The position numbers and the translations under genes are program-made. Below the pieces are notes generated by a model. That model searched no databases. It was given only the letters and a program-made list of their open reading frames with translations, and was not told the DNA's origin. Positions 18,284 to 26,493 of a stretch of 64,000 nucleotides of DNA are shown here, in pieces. Numbering within the stretch: the stretch's first letter is position 1; each line of letters starts with the position of its first letter. Origin of the DNA: Asaia bogorensis (GTDB lineage Bacteria > Pseudomonadota > Alphaproteobacteria > Acetobacterales > Acetobacteraceae); the NCBI RefSeq assembly GCF_900465345.1, contig NZ_UEGO01000038.1, forward strand, positions 1-64,000. The letters are read 5' to 3'.

Positions 18284-18286
18284 AAT
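18258..18286 (+). promoter_or_regulatory. Sigma-70-like promoter of the DsbD/ScsB-like gene
   Basis: TTGGCG at 18258-18263 and CATAAT at 18281-18286 are separated by 17 bases, close to the consensus. Transcription would start near 18293 and give a leader of about 55 bases to the ATG at 18348. This argues against earlier in-frame ATGs at 18285 and 18294 as starts. The element overlaps the first codons of divergent hrpB. Confidence 0.5.
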
Positions 18287-18347
18287 GACTTCTATGGCGC
18301 GTCCGCGGGGCGGTCGGCAATTCTCTTCCTTCACAGCGATTGGTCTC

Positions 18348-20474
18348 ATGCTGCGCAAGCTGTCTCCTGTTGTCCTCATCCTGCTCGCTTTCGGTTCTGC
18401 TCCTGCCTTTGCCGCCGAGAGTACCCCCGTCACCTCGGCCCATGACACCGCCACCCTGGTGACTGATCGCGACAGCGTCACGGCCGGGGGGGATCTGCAT
18501 GTCGGGCTCCGTCTTCAGCTCAAGCCGGGATGGCATACCTACTGGCTCAATGCCGGTGATGCGGGCGAACCCCCGACACTGAAAACCACGGCCAGCGGAG
18601 CCATGACCGGCCAGAGCGAGTCGATCAGCTTTCCCACCCCTGTACGCATCAGCGAAGGGGGGCTGATGTCCTACGCCTATACGGGTGACGTGCTTTTGCC
18701 CCAGACCCTGAAGCTGGAGGGCAAGGCGGGTGAGGTGACGCTCAAGGCCCATGCGGAATGGCTGGTATGCGCAGCAACCTGTGTGCCTGAATCGGGTGAT
18801 TTCAGCCTGACCCTGCCTTCAGGCAATGCCGCGCCCAACAGTGCTGCCGAGGGGCCGCTATTCGTCAAGGCGGCGCAGGCGAGCCCCATGCCGTCACCTT
18901 TTGCCGCGACAACGACATCAGACGCCACGTTGACCCTGAGTGGTCAGGGGCTGTCGGGTGAGAGCGTCAGCCGGGCCTGGTTCATGCCCTCCGTAACCGG
19001 CGTGATCGATCAGGTTGCCCCGCAGAAGCTGGAAGTCAGTCAGGGCAAGGTGTCGCTTGGCCTTCACTGGATCGATGCAGCGTATAAGCCCACGACGCTT
19101 GATGGTATCGTGGTGCTTCAGGATCAGGCGGGGCAGCAGACGGCTCTGTGGGTCAGCACCAGCCCCGGCACGGAGGCGGCCGGACAACGTGCGGGTGCGG
19201 GCGTGACTCTTCCCGTCGCGGGAGAAGCCTCGTCTGCGGCGGCTCCCTCGCATACGGCGCTTTGGCAACTGGTGATCTTTGCCTTTCTGGGTGGGCTGAT
19301 TCTCAATCTGATGCCGTGCGTCTTCCCGGTTCTGGCCATGAAGGCGTTCTCGCTTGCCCGTCTGGGCGGGTCGCATCGCCATGAGCAGATCAGCAGTGCG
19401 CTTGCGTATATGACCGGCGTGATGGGCAGTTTTGCCGCGCTGGGTGTCGCCATGATCGTGCTGCGCAGCGTGGGCTCGGCGGCAGGGTGGGGCTTTCAGT
19501 TCCAGTCGCCCGTCTTTGTGCTCGGTGTAGCCTGGCTGCTTGTCATGATGGCCCTGAACCTGCTGGGTGTTTTCGAGGTAACGGCAGGACGTCTCGGTCA
19601 GGATGTCACGCCACGCCATGGCATATGGGGCGACATGCTGACGGGGCTGCTGGCTGTGGTTGTGGCCACGCCCTGCACAGCGCCGTTCATGGGGGCTGCC
19701 ATTGCGGCGGCTCTGGGTGGACCGGCATGGGCAGGACTCATGCTGTTCCTCGCCATGGGGTTCGGTCTGGCATCGCCTTATGTCGCGATTGCGACCATTC
19801 CGTTTCTGGCCCGGCATATGCCTAAGCCCGGTGCCTGGATGGCCATTCTCAAGCAGGTTCTTGCCTTCCCGCTTCTGGGAACGGCAGTCTGGCTATTCTG
19901 GGTTGCCTGTGTGCAGCGTGGCGCCATGATCCTGCCCGTCGGGCTTGGCGGTGCGGTTGCGCTGGGGCTGGCAGCCTGGCTGTTCGGTCTGACGCAACGC
20001 CAGGCGATGATCAGGGGTGCAACGCCTTGGGTCGTTATCGGTCGGGCTGTGGCCGTTATTGTCGTGCTGCTGGCAGGGGCCAGTCTTGTGCGCGTTGCCG
20101 ATAGCGAGGCAGCTTCACCCAGTTTTGTCGCTCATAGCGAAAATGGCGTCGTGGCCTATTCACCCGATCGGCTCGCCTCGCTGCGCGATGCTGGCAAGCC
20201 TGTCTTTATCGACATGACGGCGGCGTGGTGCATCACCTGCATGGTCAATGAGCGCGTTGCCCTGCAGGCGGCGCCCGTGCAGAAGGCTTTCGCTGCGCGG
20301 GGCGTGACATACATGAAGGGGGACTGGACCAATCGTGACGAGACCATCAGCGCCTATCTTCGTGCGCATGAGCGCGATGGCGTACCGCTCTATGTCTATT
20401 ATGCCCCCCACAAGGAGGGTGTGATCCTGCCGCAGATCCTGACTGTTTCCGAGGTGCTGGACGTTCTCAAATAG
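18348..20474 (+). CDS. DsbD/ScsB-like thiol:disulfide interchange protein
   Basis: The 708-residue protein carries electrons from cytoplasmic thioredoxin to periplasmic thiols. A signal peptide (MLRKLSPVVLILLAFGSAPAFA, shown here in part as LLAFGSAPAFA) leads to an N-terminal periplasmic domain of about 270 residues containing CAATCVPESG. The membrane domain of about eight helices has redox Cys in MPCVFPVLAMK and ATPCTAPFMG. The C-terminal thioredoxin-like domain has the active site WCITC. The N-terminal Cys pair spacing resembles ScsB, the copper-tolerance branch, more than classical DsbD. No scsC or scsD partner is next to it. Earlier in-frame starts are possible but do not fit the promoter. 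Confidence 0.9.
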   Translation: MLRKLSPVVLILLAFGSAPAFAAESTPVTSAHDTATLVTDRDSVTAGGDLHVGLRLQLKPGWHTYWLNAGDAGEPPTLKTTASGAMTGQSESISFPTPVRISEGGLMSYAYTGDVLLPQTLKLEGKAGEVTLKAHAEWLVCAATCVPESGDFSLTLPSGNAAPNSAAEGPLFVKAAQASPMPSPFAATTTSDATLTLSGQGLSGESVSRAWFMPSVTGVIDQVAPQKLEVSQGKVSLGLHWIDAAYKPTTLDGIVVLQDQAGQQTALWVSTSPGTEAAGQRAGAGVTLPVAGEASSAAAPSHTALWQLVIFAFLGGLILNLMPCVFPVLAMKAFSLARLGGSHRHEQISSALAYMTGVMGSFAALGVAMIVLRSVGSAAGWGFQFQSPVFVLGVAWLLVMMALNLLGVFEVTAGRLGQDVTPRHGIWGDMLTGLLAVVVATPCTAPFMGAAIAAALGGPAWAGLMLFLAMGFGLASPYVAIATIPFLARHMPKPGAWMAILKQVLAFPLLGTAVWLFWVACVQRGAMILPVGLGGAVALGLAAWLFGLTQRQAMIRGATPWVVIGRAVAVIVVLLAGASLVRVADSEAASPSFVAHSENGVVAYSPDRLASLRDAGKPVFIDMTAAWCITCMVNERVALQAAPVQKAFAARGVTYMKGDWTNRDETISAYLRAHERDGVPLYVYYAPHKEGVILPQILTVSEVLDVLK

Positions 20475-20500
20475 GATCGCCAGCCCGGGTCATCCATGCG

Positions 20501-20716
20501 TCAGGGCGTGGAAGCACCAAAGCCCGAACCCATATACATGTGACCATGCGGACCATGGCCGGATGGTCCCTTCATGCTGACGGATTTCCCGCCTGACCCG
20601 GTACCCGTCCCCGTCACTGGACGCAGGAGCCCGGCGCGGGTGTCGTCCTCTGGTGGGTGGGGATGGGTGCAGCAAGCCAGCAGCAGCATGGCAGCGAGCA
20701 GGGGAAGAATTCTCAT
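20501..20716 (-). CDS. Small lipoprotein, unknown function
   Basis: The 71-residue product has a lipoprotein signal, MRILPLLAAMLLLACCTHP, with a lipobox ending in Cys. The mature part is short, unstructured and rich in Gly, His, Met and Ser (GPSGHGPHGHMYMGSG). The His/Met-rich tail could bind copper or another metal, which would fit the nearby ScsB-like thiol reductase, but this is inference. It converges with that gene, 26 bases apart. The frame is open upstream to 20842, but only the internal Met yields an export signal. Confidence 0.6.
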   Translation of the reverse strand: MRILPLLAAMLLLACCTHPHPPEDDTRAGLLRPVTGTGTGSGGKSVSMKGPSGHGPHGHMYMGSGFGASTP

Positions 20717-20822
20717 GAGACACCTTGGCTGTTCTCGTGTCGCGCCGTGGGACTTGTCAGGGCCCCTGCGCGATCTTTCCGATTCTAGGGACTGAGCCGA
20801 TAACGGCAAGCCCGCAAGCGGA

Positions 20823-21761
20823 TTACACCCAGACTGCCTCATTCAGCTCCCGATATCGCTCGATGCCGATGGCGCGTATGCGTGACACATCCTGATGGGG
20901 TGGCATACCGAAAATCGACCGGTATTCGCGGGTGAACTGCGAGGGGCTTTCATAGCCCACAGCAAAACCGGCATCGGCCGCAAGACGGTTTTCATACAGC
21001 ATCAGGCGTCGCGCTTCCTGAAGACGCAGGCGCTTGCGATATTGGACAGGCGATAGCCCCGTGACCTCCTGAAACTTGCGATAGAACGTTGATCGCCCCA
21101 TCCCTGCAAGACCGGGGAGGGTCGAGGCCACGGTCTCTTCCATGAAATGGGCGCGCATATGGGCAAGCGCCCGGTTGATGCGTGATGCATCGCTTTTCTG
21201 GTCGGCAATCTCGTGCAGGACGTGGCGTTGATCACCCTGCAGGGCGCGATAGATAATCTCCCGCTTGAGCATGGGTGCCAGAAAGGCCCGGTCGTCATCA
21301 TTGCCGAGGGCGATGAGCAGACGGCGCAGGGCGTCGAGCAGATCGGGGGTCACGGCACTCAGGCCAAGACTGGTATGCAGAGGGGATCTGAGGCCCGGGT
21401 CAGCCCTTGTTTCGGCAATCACATTGGCGATTTCCTCAGGCGTGAAGGCGATACAGGCGGCGAGATAAGGTGCCTCGGGCGTGGCGCGTGTGATGTGCCC
21501 CGAAAGAGGCAGATCGACCGTCGCGACGAGATAATGGTTCTGGTCGTAGTCGAAGCTGCTCTTGTGAATCCTGATCCTCTTCGCCCCCTGAATGATGATG
21601 TACAGGCGCGGCTCATAGACGACCAGCAGCGGGTCGGTCGTGGTCTCCGAACGGTACAGTGTCAGGAAATCGACAGCTGTGCGGGTGCTTTTGCGCGGAC
21701 AATGGGCGCGCACAAGGGACTGCACGTCGCTCAGCATGGTTGCGTCAGCCTGTTTATCCAT
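20823..21761 (-). CDS. AraC-family transcriptional regulator
   Basis: The 312-residue protein has an N-terminal cupin-like domain of the AraC_N type (about 25-190, with RLYIIIQGAKRIRIH) and two helix-turn-helix motifs in the last 100 residues (STFYRKFQEVTGLSPVQYRK and AVGYESPSQFTREYRSIFGM). This is the YqhC-like architecture, whose members often activate a neighbouring oxidoreductase gene in response to aldehydes. GTG at 21764 directly precedes the ATG chosen here. The divergent SDR gene at 22200 is a likely target by context. The ligand is unknown. Confidence 0.92.
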   Translation of the reverse strand: MDKQADATMLSDVQSLVRAHCPRKSTRTAVDFLTLYRSETTTDPLLVVYEPRLYIIIQGAKRIRIHKSSFDYDQNHYLVATVDLPLSGHITRATPEAPYLAACIAFTPEEIANVIAETRADPGLRSPLHTSLGLSAVTPDLLDALRRLLIALGNDDDRAFLAPMLKREIIYRALQGDQRHVLHEIADQKSDASRINRALAHMRAHFMEETVASTLPGLAGMGRSTFYRKFQEVTGLSPVQYRKRLRLQEARRLMLYENRLAADAGFAVGYESPSQFTREYRSIFGMPPHQDVSRIRAIGIERYRELNEAVWV

Positions 21762-21891
21762 CACGTCAGTATGGGGCTGCGAGACGATAAGGCAAGTTTT
21801 GCGGATTCGAGAGATAACGGTTCTGCGGTGTGGACGCGCATGGTCTGCCTGTTCCGCAAGGACGGGAGTTTCACTGCATCAGGAGCCTGCC

Positions 21892-22107
21892 ATGCCAGAT
21901 CACGCCATGTCACCCGCAAAGGGGCTCATGACCACCCGCGCCCAGTCACAGCAGATGAGGCAATTATATCGTGTCTGGCGGGAGCAGATCGCAAAGCTCG
22001 AGCGACGCAGGATCTGTCTCTCGGCTCGGCAGAAACGCCTTATTCTGCGTGACCTGTGCCAGCATTACAGGACGCTCGAACGCTCCTGCCGATTGCTCCA
22101 GGCCTGA
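21892..22107 (+). CDS. Small basic protein, unknown function
   Basis: A 71-residue open frame starts seven bases after AGGAG, a clear ribosome binding site. The translation is rich in Arg, Gln and Leu and looks like one long helical hairpin (VWREQIAKLERRRICLSARQ then RDLCQHYRTLERSCRLLQA), with three Cys. It lies between the AraC regulator and the SDR gene, 92 bases before the latter. I recognise no family. It could be a small regulatory or nucleic-acid-binding protein, or a spurious frame. Confidence 0.45.
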   Translation: MPDHAMSPAKGLMTTRAQSQQMRQLYRVWREQIAKLERRRICLSARQKRLILRDLCQHYRTLERSCRLLQA

Positions 22108-22199
22108 AAGATGATGGATCTCATCTTCGTTGCGGACGCCCTCAGATATGTCGGCCTGAATGTCTATCTGGCCTTTTTTCAAAATGGGAGAACTGATCA

Positions 22200-22931
22200 A
22201 TGACGGCAAAACTTGCTTTGGTGACAGGCGCAAGCCGTGGAATTGGCGCCGGAATTGCCCGCCAGCTTGCCAGTGAAGGCTATGACATCGCCTTTTCCTA
22301 TCCTGGTGACGCGTCCGGGGCGCAGGAGACAATCAGGCAGGTCGAAGCACTGGGTCGCAGGGCGCTGGCCATTCAGGCCGATGGCAGCACCGTTGCCGGC
22401 AATGAAAAAGTCGTGGCTGAAGCTGTGCGTGTTTTCGGCCGCCTGGATGTGCTGGTTTGCAATGCGGGCATGTACCCCAAAGGGACGATTGACGAGATTA
22501 CGACCGGCGATATCGAGAAGGTCCTCAACCTCAATGTCCGTGGCCCGATGATTGAAACCATGTGTGCGGTGCGTCACATGCAGCCCGGTGGGCGTATCGT
22601 GCTGATGGGATCGGCTTTCGGCGGTCGTGCGCCGTTGCCGGGTCTGTCGCTCTATTCCGGCACCAAGGCCGCCCTGCGCGGTTTTGCCCAGGGTGTGGCG
22701 CGCGATCTGGGTGATCGGGGGATCACGATCAATGTGGTGGAACCGGGTCCGGTGAATACGGCCATGAATCCGTCAGACACCGAGGCAGCGAAAATTCTGG
22801 CCCGCTTCGTGGCGACCGGAGCCTATGGCGCGATTGAGGATATCGCTCATGTCGTGTCATTTCTGGTCAATGAGCGTTCGAGCTACATCACCGGATCATC
22901 TCTGGCGGTCGATGGCGGGTTGCTCGCCTGA
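22200..22931 (+). CDS. SDR-family NAD(P)-dependent oxidoreductase
   Basis: The 243-residue protein is a classical short-chain dehydrogenase: cofactor motif TGASRGIG at 9-16, NAG at 88-90, and catalytic S138, Y152 and K156 in YSGTK. The C-terminus SSLAVDGGLLA is typical of the FabG-like branch. The residue after strand 2 is not acidic (SYPGDA), which suggests NADP(H). GGGAG precedes the start. It is divergent from the AraC regulator, a common arrangement for inducible carbonyl reductases. The substrate cannot be told. Confidence 0.88.
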   Translation: MTAKLALVTGASRGIGAGIARQLASEGYDIAFSYPGDASGAQETIRQVEALGRRALAIQADGSTVAGNEKVVAEAVRVFGRLDVLVCNAGMYPKGTIDEITTGDIEKVLNLNVRGPMIETMCAVRHMQPGGRIVLMGSAFGGRAPLPGLSLYSGTKAALRGFAQGVARDLGDRGITINVVEPGPVNTAMNPSDTEAAKILARFVATGAYGAIEDIAHVVSFLVNERSSYITGSSLAVDGGLLA

Positions 22932-22937
22932 CCAAGG

Positions 22938-22975
22938 ACGTTGCCTTCTGCCCTTTTCGGAGCAGAAGGCAACGT
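22938..22975. terminator. Bidirectional hairpin between convergent genes
   Basis: Arms ACGTTGCCTTCTGC and GCAGAAGGCAACGT form a perfect 14-bp stem with a 10-nt loop, six bases after the SDR stop and 12 bases from the end of the convergent nucleotidyltransferase gene. No strong U tract follows on either strand. It is well placed to end both transcripts. Confidence 0.7.
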
Positions 22976-22987
22976 GACAGCCTGTTA

Positions 22988-23713
22988 TCAGGCTTCGGCC
23001 AGAAGGGCCTCGTACTCGGCAGGTACCCCACAGAAGGTGATCGCCTCAGGCGGGATCACTTCATAATGGATCTTCATCCCATCCTTGATCAGATGATTGT
23101 AGAGTGGCGCCACGTAAAGCTCAGGAGATGACGGGGTGAGACGTTCCTGCTCAAGCGCCTTCAGGAAATCGCCGCTGCGGGCGAAATGGTAGAGTCCGTC
23201 ACAGCACAGATCGGAAATCGGCTGTTTTTCGGTTGTACGAACGGCCAGCGGCTCATCGCTATTTTCCGCCGCGCCAACATAGGACCAGTTGGCACCCGAC
23301 CCACGGAACACTTCGAGATAACCATCCGACTTCCCGAACCATGCCCCTTTGGGAAAGCGGAAATTGGGGCGGAACGTGTCGATATTGAAAATGGTCAATG
23401 GTGACTCGGCAGACATACCAGCCTGCTTGACGCCAAATTCCACCGTCTCGGCCTGGCCTGCAGTTTCATGGTCGAGAATGACGATGCGCGCATCACGAAT
23501 GCCAAGCGCCTCGATTTCGCGACGGATGAAGGCCTCTGTGTCAGCCACCGTGCGGGCGATGAACACGAAAGGATGGCTTTCGAAATAGGCTGAAAAGCTC
23601 TCGATCGAATGGGCGAACACGCTCTTGCCACGCAGGGGAAGCATGTATTTGGGCACCGGATAGCCGGCTTTGGTGAAGCGGCTGGAGAGGCCAGCCATGG
23701 GGATGACGATCAT
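22988..23713 (-). CDS. Sugar nucleotidyltransferase of a capsule-type cassette
   Basis: The 241-residue protein is a single-domain NTP-transferase: the N-terminus MIVIPMAGLSSRFTKAGYPVPKYML contains the GxxxRF signature and the substrate-side PKYMLPL. The N-terminal motif is quoted only to show the fold; a conserved NIDTF follows near residue 111. It would couple a phosphorylated sugar or alcohol to CTP, UTP or another NTP. The start overlaps the preceding stop (TGATG), and a GTG codon lies directly before it. It is third in a translationally coupled set with a fused nucleotidyltransferase-kinase and an EcbF/BcbF phosphatase, so it likely makes an activated precursor for surface polysaccharide. 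Confidence 0.82.
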   Translation of the reverse strand: MIVIPMAGLSSRFTKAGYPVPKYMLPLRGKSVFAHSIESFSAYFESHPFVFIARTVADTEAFIRREIEALGIRDARIVILDHETAGQAETVEFGVKQAGMSAESPLTIFNIDTFRPNFRFPKGAWFGKSDGYLEVFRGSGANWSYVGAAENSDEPLAVRTTEKQPISDLCCDGLYHFARSGDFLKALEQERLTPSSPELYVAPLYNHLIKDGMKIHYEVIPPEAITFCGVPAEYEALLAEA

Positions 23714-25335
23714 CACGCAAGTCCTTCAAGCGTGGCATACAGACGAAGGGCATTGGCGATGAATGCCTTTTGCCTGTCCGGCCGGTCGGAATGGAGCGGC
23801 AACATGGAAACGAAAAGCGATGTCATGATGGCGCGCGTTTCACGGCTTGCCGTAGACAGGCCTGCAATCTTCATCTCGGCAAAGGAGCTCTGCAGCCAGT
23901 CGCGCTGGGGCGACGCATCGAACTCCAGATCGAAATCATACTCTGACTGCTGCGTCAGCGTGTAACGACCCGCCAGAATGAAATCGTAAAGCCCATCGAC
24001 GGAATGGGAGAATTTCGCGATGTCGTAGCGGAAATCGCCCCAGATTTCGAGCTTGTCCGCAAACACGTAACCACGCGGATCAATGACCGAGATACGGCTG
24101 TTGCGCGAGTTATAGAGAATATTGCTGAAGCAGAAATCACCATGCATCAGCGTTGCACGCGCCGACGGGTCATGCGTGATAAGGGCCTCGATCTCCTGGG
24201 CAATGGTCATGAGCGACGGCATTGCACGACCCTTGAACGTCAGCGGGCGCGTGACATCGAACCCTGTCTCTCGGGCATAGCGCTCAAGGCGTTCGACAGT
24301 CTTGCCCCCCATGAGCTGACGCGAATAGGCCTCACGCGGTGCATCGCTGTGGGTGGTGGCGCAGAGATCAAGGAATTCCGAGCAGCTCGTCAGAATTTTC
24401 TTCCAAGTGACGCGACCGATGGAGGAAAACACGTAGAGCTCGGAGAGGTTGGGCGCGTACTGGTATTCAGTGGTGTAGAATGCCTGGCTGTCGTTCTCGC
24501 CCTTGTCGAGCAGACGGGCCGCATAGGGCTGCACCGCTGCGGGGATGGACTCGAACCAGTTGGCCTCGCCCTTCATCTTGAAACGGTCTTCAGAAAGCTT
24601 GCGAACCGTGCTTTGCGTGATTTGCAGCGAATTGAAGGCGCGGGCGGTGGTAACAAGGCGGCGCGACCGGAAATAGGTCTGGATATGGCCGAAATCGTAC
24701 CAGCCATCGACCTGCTTGAGGGTCAGAGGGCGGCGCTTGATATAGAGATTGAGGCCGGTGATGAAATTGCCACGGGCCTGGCTGATGGCACGGACAAGCT
24801 CGACCCCGTTCGAAAACGAGAAAAATCCGCACGCAATCGGGCGTTCGAGGTCTTCCTCGCTGGTGGCCTCGATCGTTTCAAGGCTGCTGATCGCGCCGTC
24901 TTCATGATTGATCACCGCCCAGGAGTAGTCGTCGCCCTCCCAGTGGCTTGCAACGACATTGAGTCCGGTCGGAAGCGTGCCAAGTACCGTGTCGCCGTGA
25001 AGGATCTGGATGCCGACAGAATAGGCATTCAGAACGTTGATCGCATAGACAACGGCTTCACCCAGGGACATGCCGTCAGGCAGGGGGAGCAACGATACGC
25101 CCTTCTGTTCCAGTCTGTGCAGATCATAGGCCGGAACTTCATAGCTCTCAGGAACCGCCAGATAGATCTGGCTGATATTGAGATCCTGCGCCTTCAGGCT
25201 GTCAGCCTGAATGTCATAAAGACGCCCCACGCCGAGCGGCAGGAAGGAAGGCGGCAACTGCCCGAACTCTGCAACGAGTTCCTGCGTGACATAGGCCCCG
25301 GACATGATCAGGGCGATGGTTGCTGAGGGATTCAT
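23713..25335 (-). CDS. Fused nucleotidyltransferase-like and APH-like kinase protein
   Basis: The 540-residue protein seems to have two parts. Residues 1 to about 240 resemble a sugar nucleotidyltransferase, with LPLGVGRLYD, ILHGDTVLG and GWYDFGHIQTYF. Residues about 280-540 resemble an aminoglycoside/choline-type kinase, with the catalytic loop LMHGDFCFSNILY and the metal-binding IDPRG. Such fusions occur in capsule and LPS loci. It overlaps the phosphatase gene before it by four bases (ATGA) and the nucleotidyltransferase after it by one. I infer that it phosphorylates a small acceptor and may also activate it. The N-terminal part lacks a clear Gly-rich NTP loop (IALIMSGAYVTQEL), so it may be degenerate or have altered specificity. 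Confidence 0.75.
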   Translation of the reverse strand: MNPSATIALIMSGAYVTQELVAEFGQLPPSFLPLGVGRLYDIQADSLKAQDLNISQIYLAVPESYEVPAYDLHRLEQKGVSLLPLPDGMSLGEAVVYAINVLNAYSVGIQILHGDTVLGTLPTGLNVVASHWEGDDYSWAVINHEDGAISSLETIEATSEEDLERPIACGFFSFSNGVELVRAISQARGNFITGLNLYIKRRPLTLKQVDGWYDFGHIQTYFRSRRLVTTARAFNSLQITQSTVRKLSEDRFKMKGEANWFESIPAAVQPYAARLLDKGENDSQAFYTTEYQYAPNLSELYVFSSIGRVTWKKILTSCSEFLDLCATTHSDAPREAYSRQLMGGKTVERLERYARETGFDVTRPLTFKGRAMPSLMTIAQEIEALITHDPSARATLMHGDFCFSNILYNSRNSRISVIDPRGYVFADKLEIWGDFRYDIAKFSHSVDGLYDFILAGRYTLTQQSEYDFDLEFDASPQRDWLQSSFAEMKIAGLSTASRETRAIMTSLFVSMLPLHSDRPDRQKAFIANALRLYATLEGLA

Positions 25336-25706
25336 TTACCTGATTCAATCAATGCATTGATTTCGGCGAGCGAGAGCGTGACGAATTCCCTGGGGCGAAT
25401 GGCACGATCATCGACATAGAATCCTTCGGTGCCGCACCACGGCTTGCCGACATAGATCTCATCATAGGGAACGTCGTGCTTCTTCAGCCATTCAAGAATG
25501 ACAGGAAGTGTATTCGCATTGATCTTGCCGACCGCCCCCTGATAGGTGCGCATGTTCCGCGCCGTCTGGATCAGGATTTCAAATCCCTGCGCCTTGTATT
25601 CGCGCAGCTTGGCAATGAGCGGGAGGTTCGGTTCCTTCTCGCTATATGACAGATCAGGATTACTGATGGTGAGGGTGTCGTCGAGATCAATAACGAGACG
25701 CTTCAT
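25332..25706 (-). CDS. EcbF/BcbF-type capsule biosynthesis phosphatase (HAD superfamily)
   Basis: From the chosen start the product has 124 residues, the normal size of the EcbF/BcbF family found in Haemophilus and Pasteurella capsule loci. HAD motif I is DLDDT with nucleophile D7 and D9; motif IV-like acids are in FYVDDRAIRP. The family stretches RNMRTYQGAVGKINANTLP and YVGKPWCGTEGFY are well kept. The frame extends 41 codons upstream through AT-rich DNA, but the HAD strand starts at MKRLVIDLDD. It heads a coupled three-gene cassette. It probably dephosphorylates a sugar- or polyol-phosphate intermediate for surface polysaccharide. Confidence 0.85.
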   Translation of the reverse strand: MKRLVIDLDDTLTISNPDLSYSEKEPNLPLIAKLREYKAQGFEILIQTARNMRTYQGAVGKINANTLPVILEWLKKHDVPYDEIYVGKPWCGTEGFYVDDRAIRPREFVTLSLAEINALIESGK

Positions 25707-26203
25707 AGCCAGGGTCGAGCTCCACAAATTCTTGGCTAATTTACCTATTCGGTCTGAATTGAAATTACCAGACAACTGAACGAGATGAAAAACTTTGTTT
25801 TTATGCAGTTTATATGACAAATCATGCATTTCTCGTCCATAAACATTGCACGAAAAATACTGAGTTGTTCAGATTGACTGATGAATGCGAACTGCTCCGG
25901 ATCGCTGGCTCATCGTGCTGAAAACAGGGCTATTGCCTTGCATAAACCGGCACAAGAAAACTGAAGCCAGGTGAGCCAGGCTCATGGAAAGAGCGTCAGG
26001 AAGCCAGCGAAAAAGCGGCCTCGCCCATGGGGCGCCGCACATATGCCCTTGCGTCGCCCGCATCTTGCTGGAAGGCATGTTATCAAAGGCCTGCCGAGAG
26101 CCCATATCATAGCTGAGAAGCCGGAGGGGCGCACCTGCAATACAGCCATCACATAGGGCTATGACACAGCCTTGCGACGGATAGATCTGATTTTAGGGAA
26201 ATA
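25707..26203. other. AT-rich leader and intergenic stretch
   Basis: There is no convincing gene here. The 200 bases next to the cassette are distinctly richer in A and T than the surroundings and probably hold its promoter. The remainder, to the tRNA-Phe gene, has normal composition and I see nothing in it. The change in composition and the position beside a tRNA gene would fit past insertion of the cassette, but I find no integrase and no repeated tRNA end. Confidence 0.45.
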
Positions 26204-26279
26204 TGGTGCCCAAGACCGGGATCGAACCAGTGACACTGCGATTTTCAGTCGCATGCTCTACCAACTGAGCTACTTGGGC
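26204..26279 (-). tRNA. tRNA-Phe (GAA)
   Basis: On the minus strand this is a 76-nt cloverleaf beginning GCCCAAG and ending CTTGGGCACCA with encoded CCA. The anticodon loop CTGAAAA gives anticodon GAA, and the T loop is TTCGATC. It follows yacG on the same strand 28 bases downstream, in the common alphaproteobacterial context. Confidence 0.98.
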
Positions 26280-26307
26280 ACCGTCACCTGACGGTGTGAG
26301 AGGGGGT

Positions 26308-26493
26308 TTACTCCAAGCCGTCACGGTGATCAAGCGGGGGAAAGCCGTTTTTTTCGGCTTCATCCTCATCCACGGCCGGAACGCTGTAGCTTTCATTGAA
26401 CCAGCGCCCGAGATCCACATCAGCACAGCGCTTGCTGCAAAATGGCCTGTAATCGTGGAGCGTCGGTTTCTGGCAGATGGGACACAGGCTCAT
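26308..26493 (-). CDS. yacG: DNA gyrase inhibitor YacG
   Basis: The 61-residue zinc-finger protein has Cys ligands C4, C7, C19 and C23 in CPIC and FCSKRC, then the conserved DLGRWFNESYSVP. E. coli YacG, of similar size, binds GyrB and inhibits gyrase. Its start overlaps the end of the RNase E/G gene by four bases. The order maf, rng, yacG is common in alphaproteobacteria. Confidence 0.94.
   Translation of the reverse strand: MSLCPICQKPTLHDYRPFCSKRCADVDLGRWFNESYSVPAVDEDEAEKNGFPPLDHRDGLE

Noticed and set aside
24004-25326. A 440-codon open frame on the plus strand
   Set aside because: It lies wholly opposite the fused nucleotidyltransferase-kinase gene, has no ribosome binding site and its translation shows no fold; the long opening comes from GC-rich codon bias.
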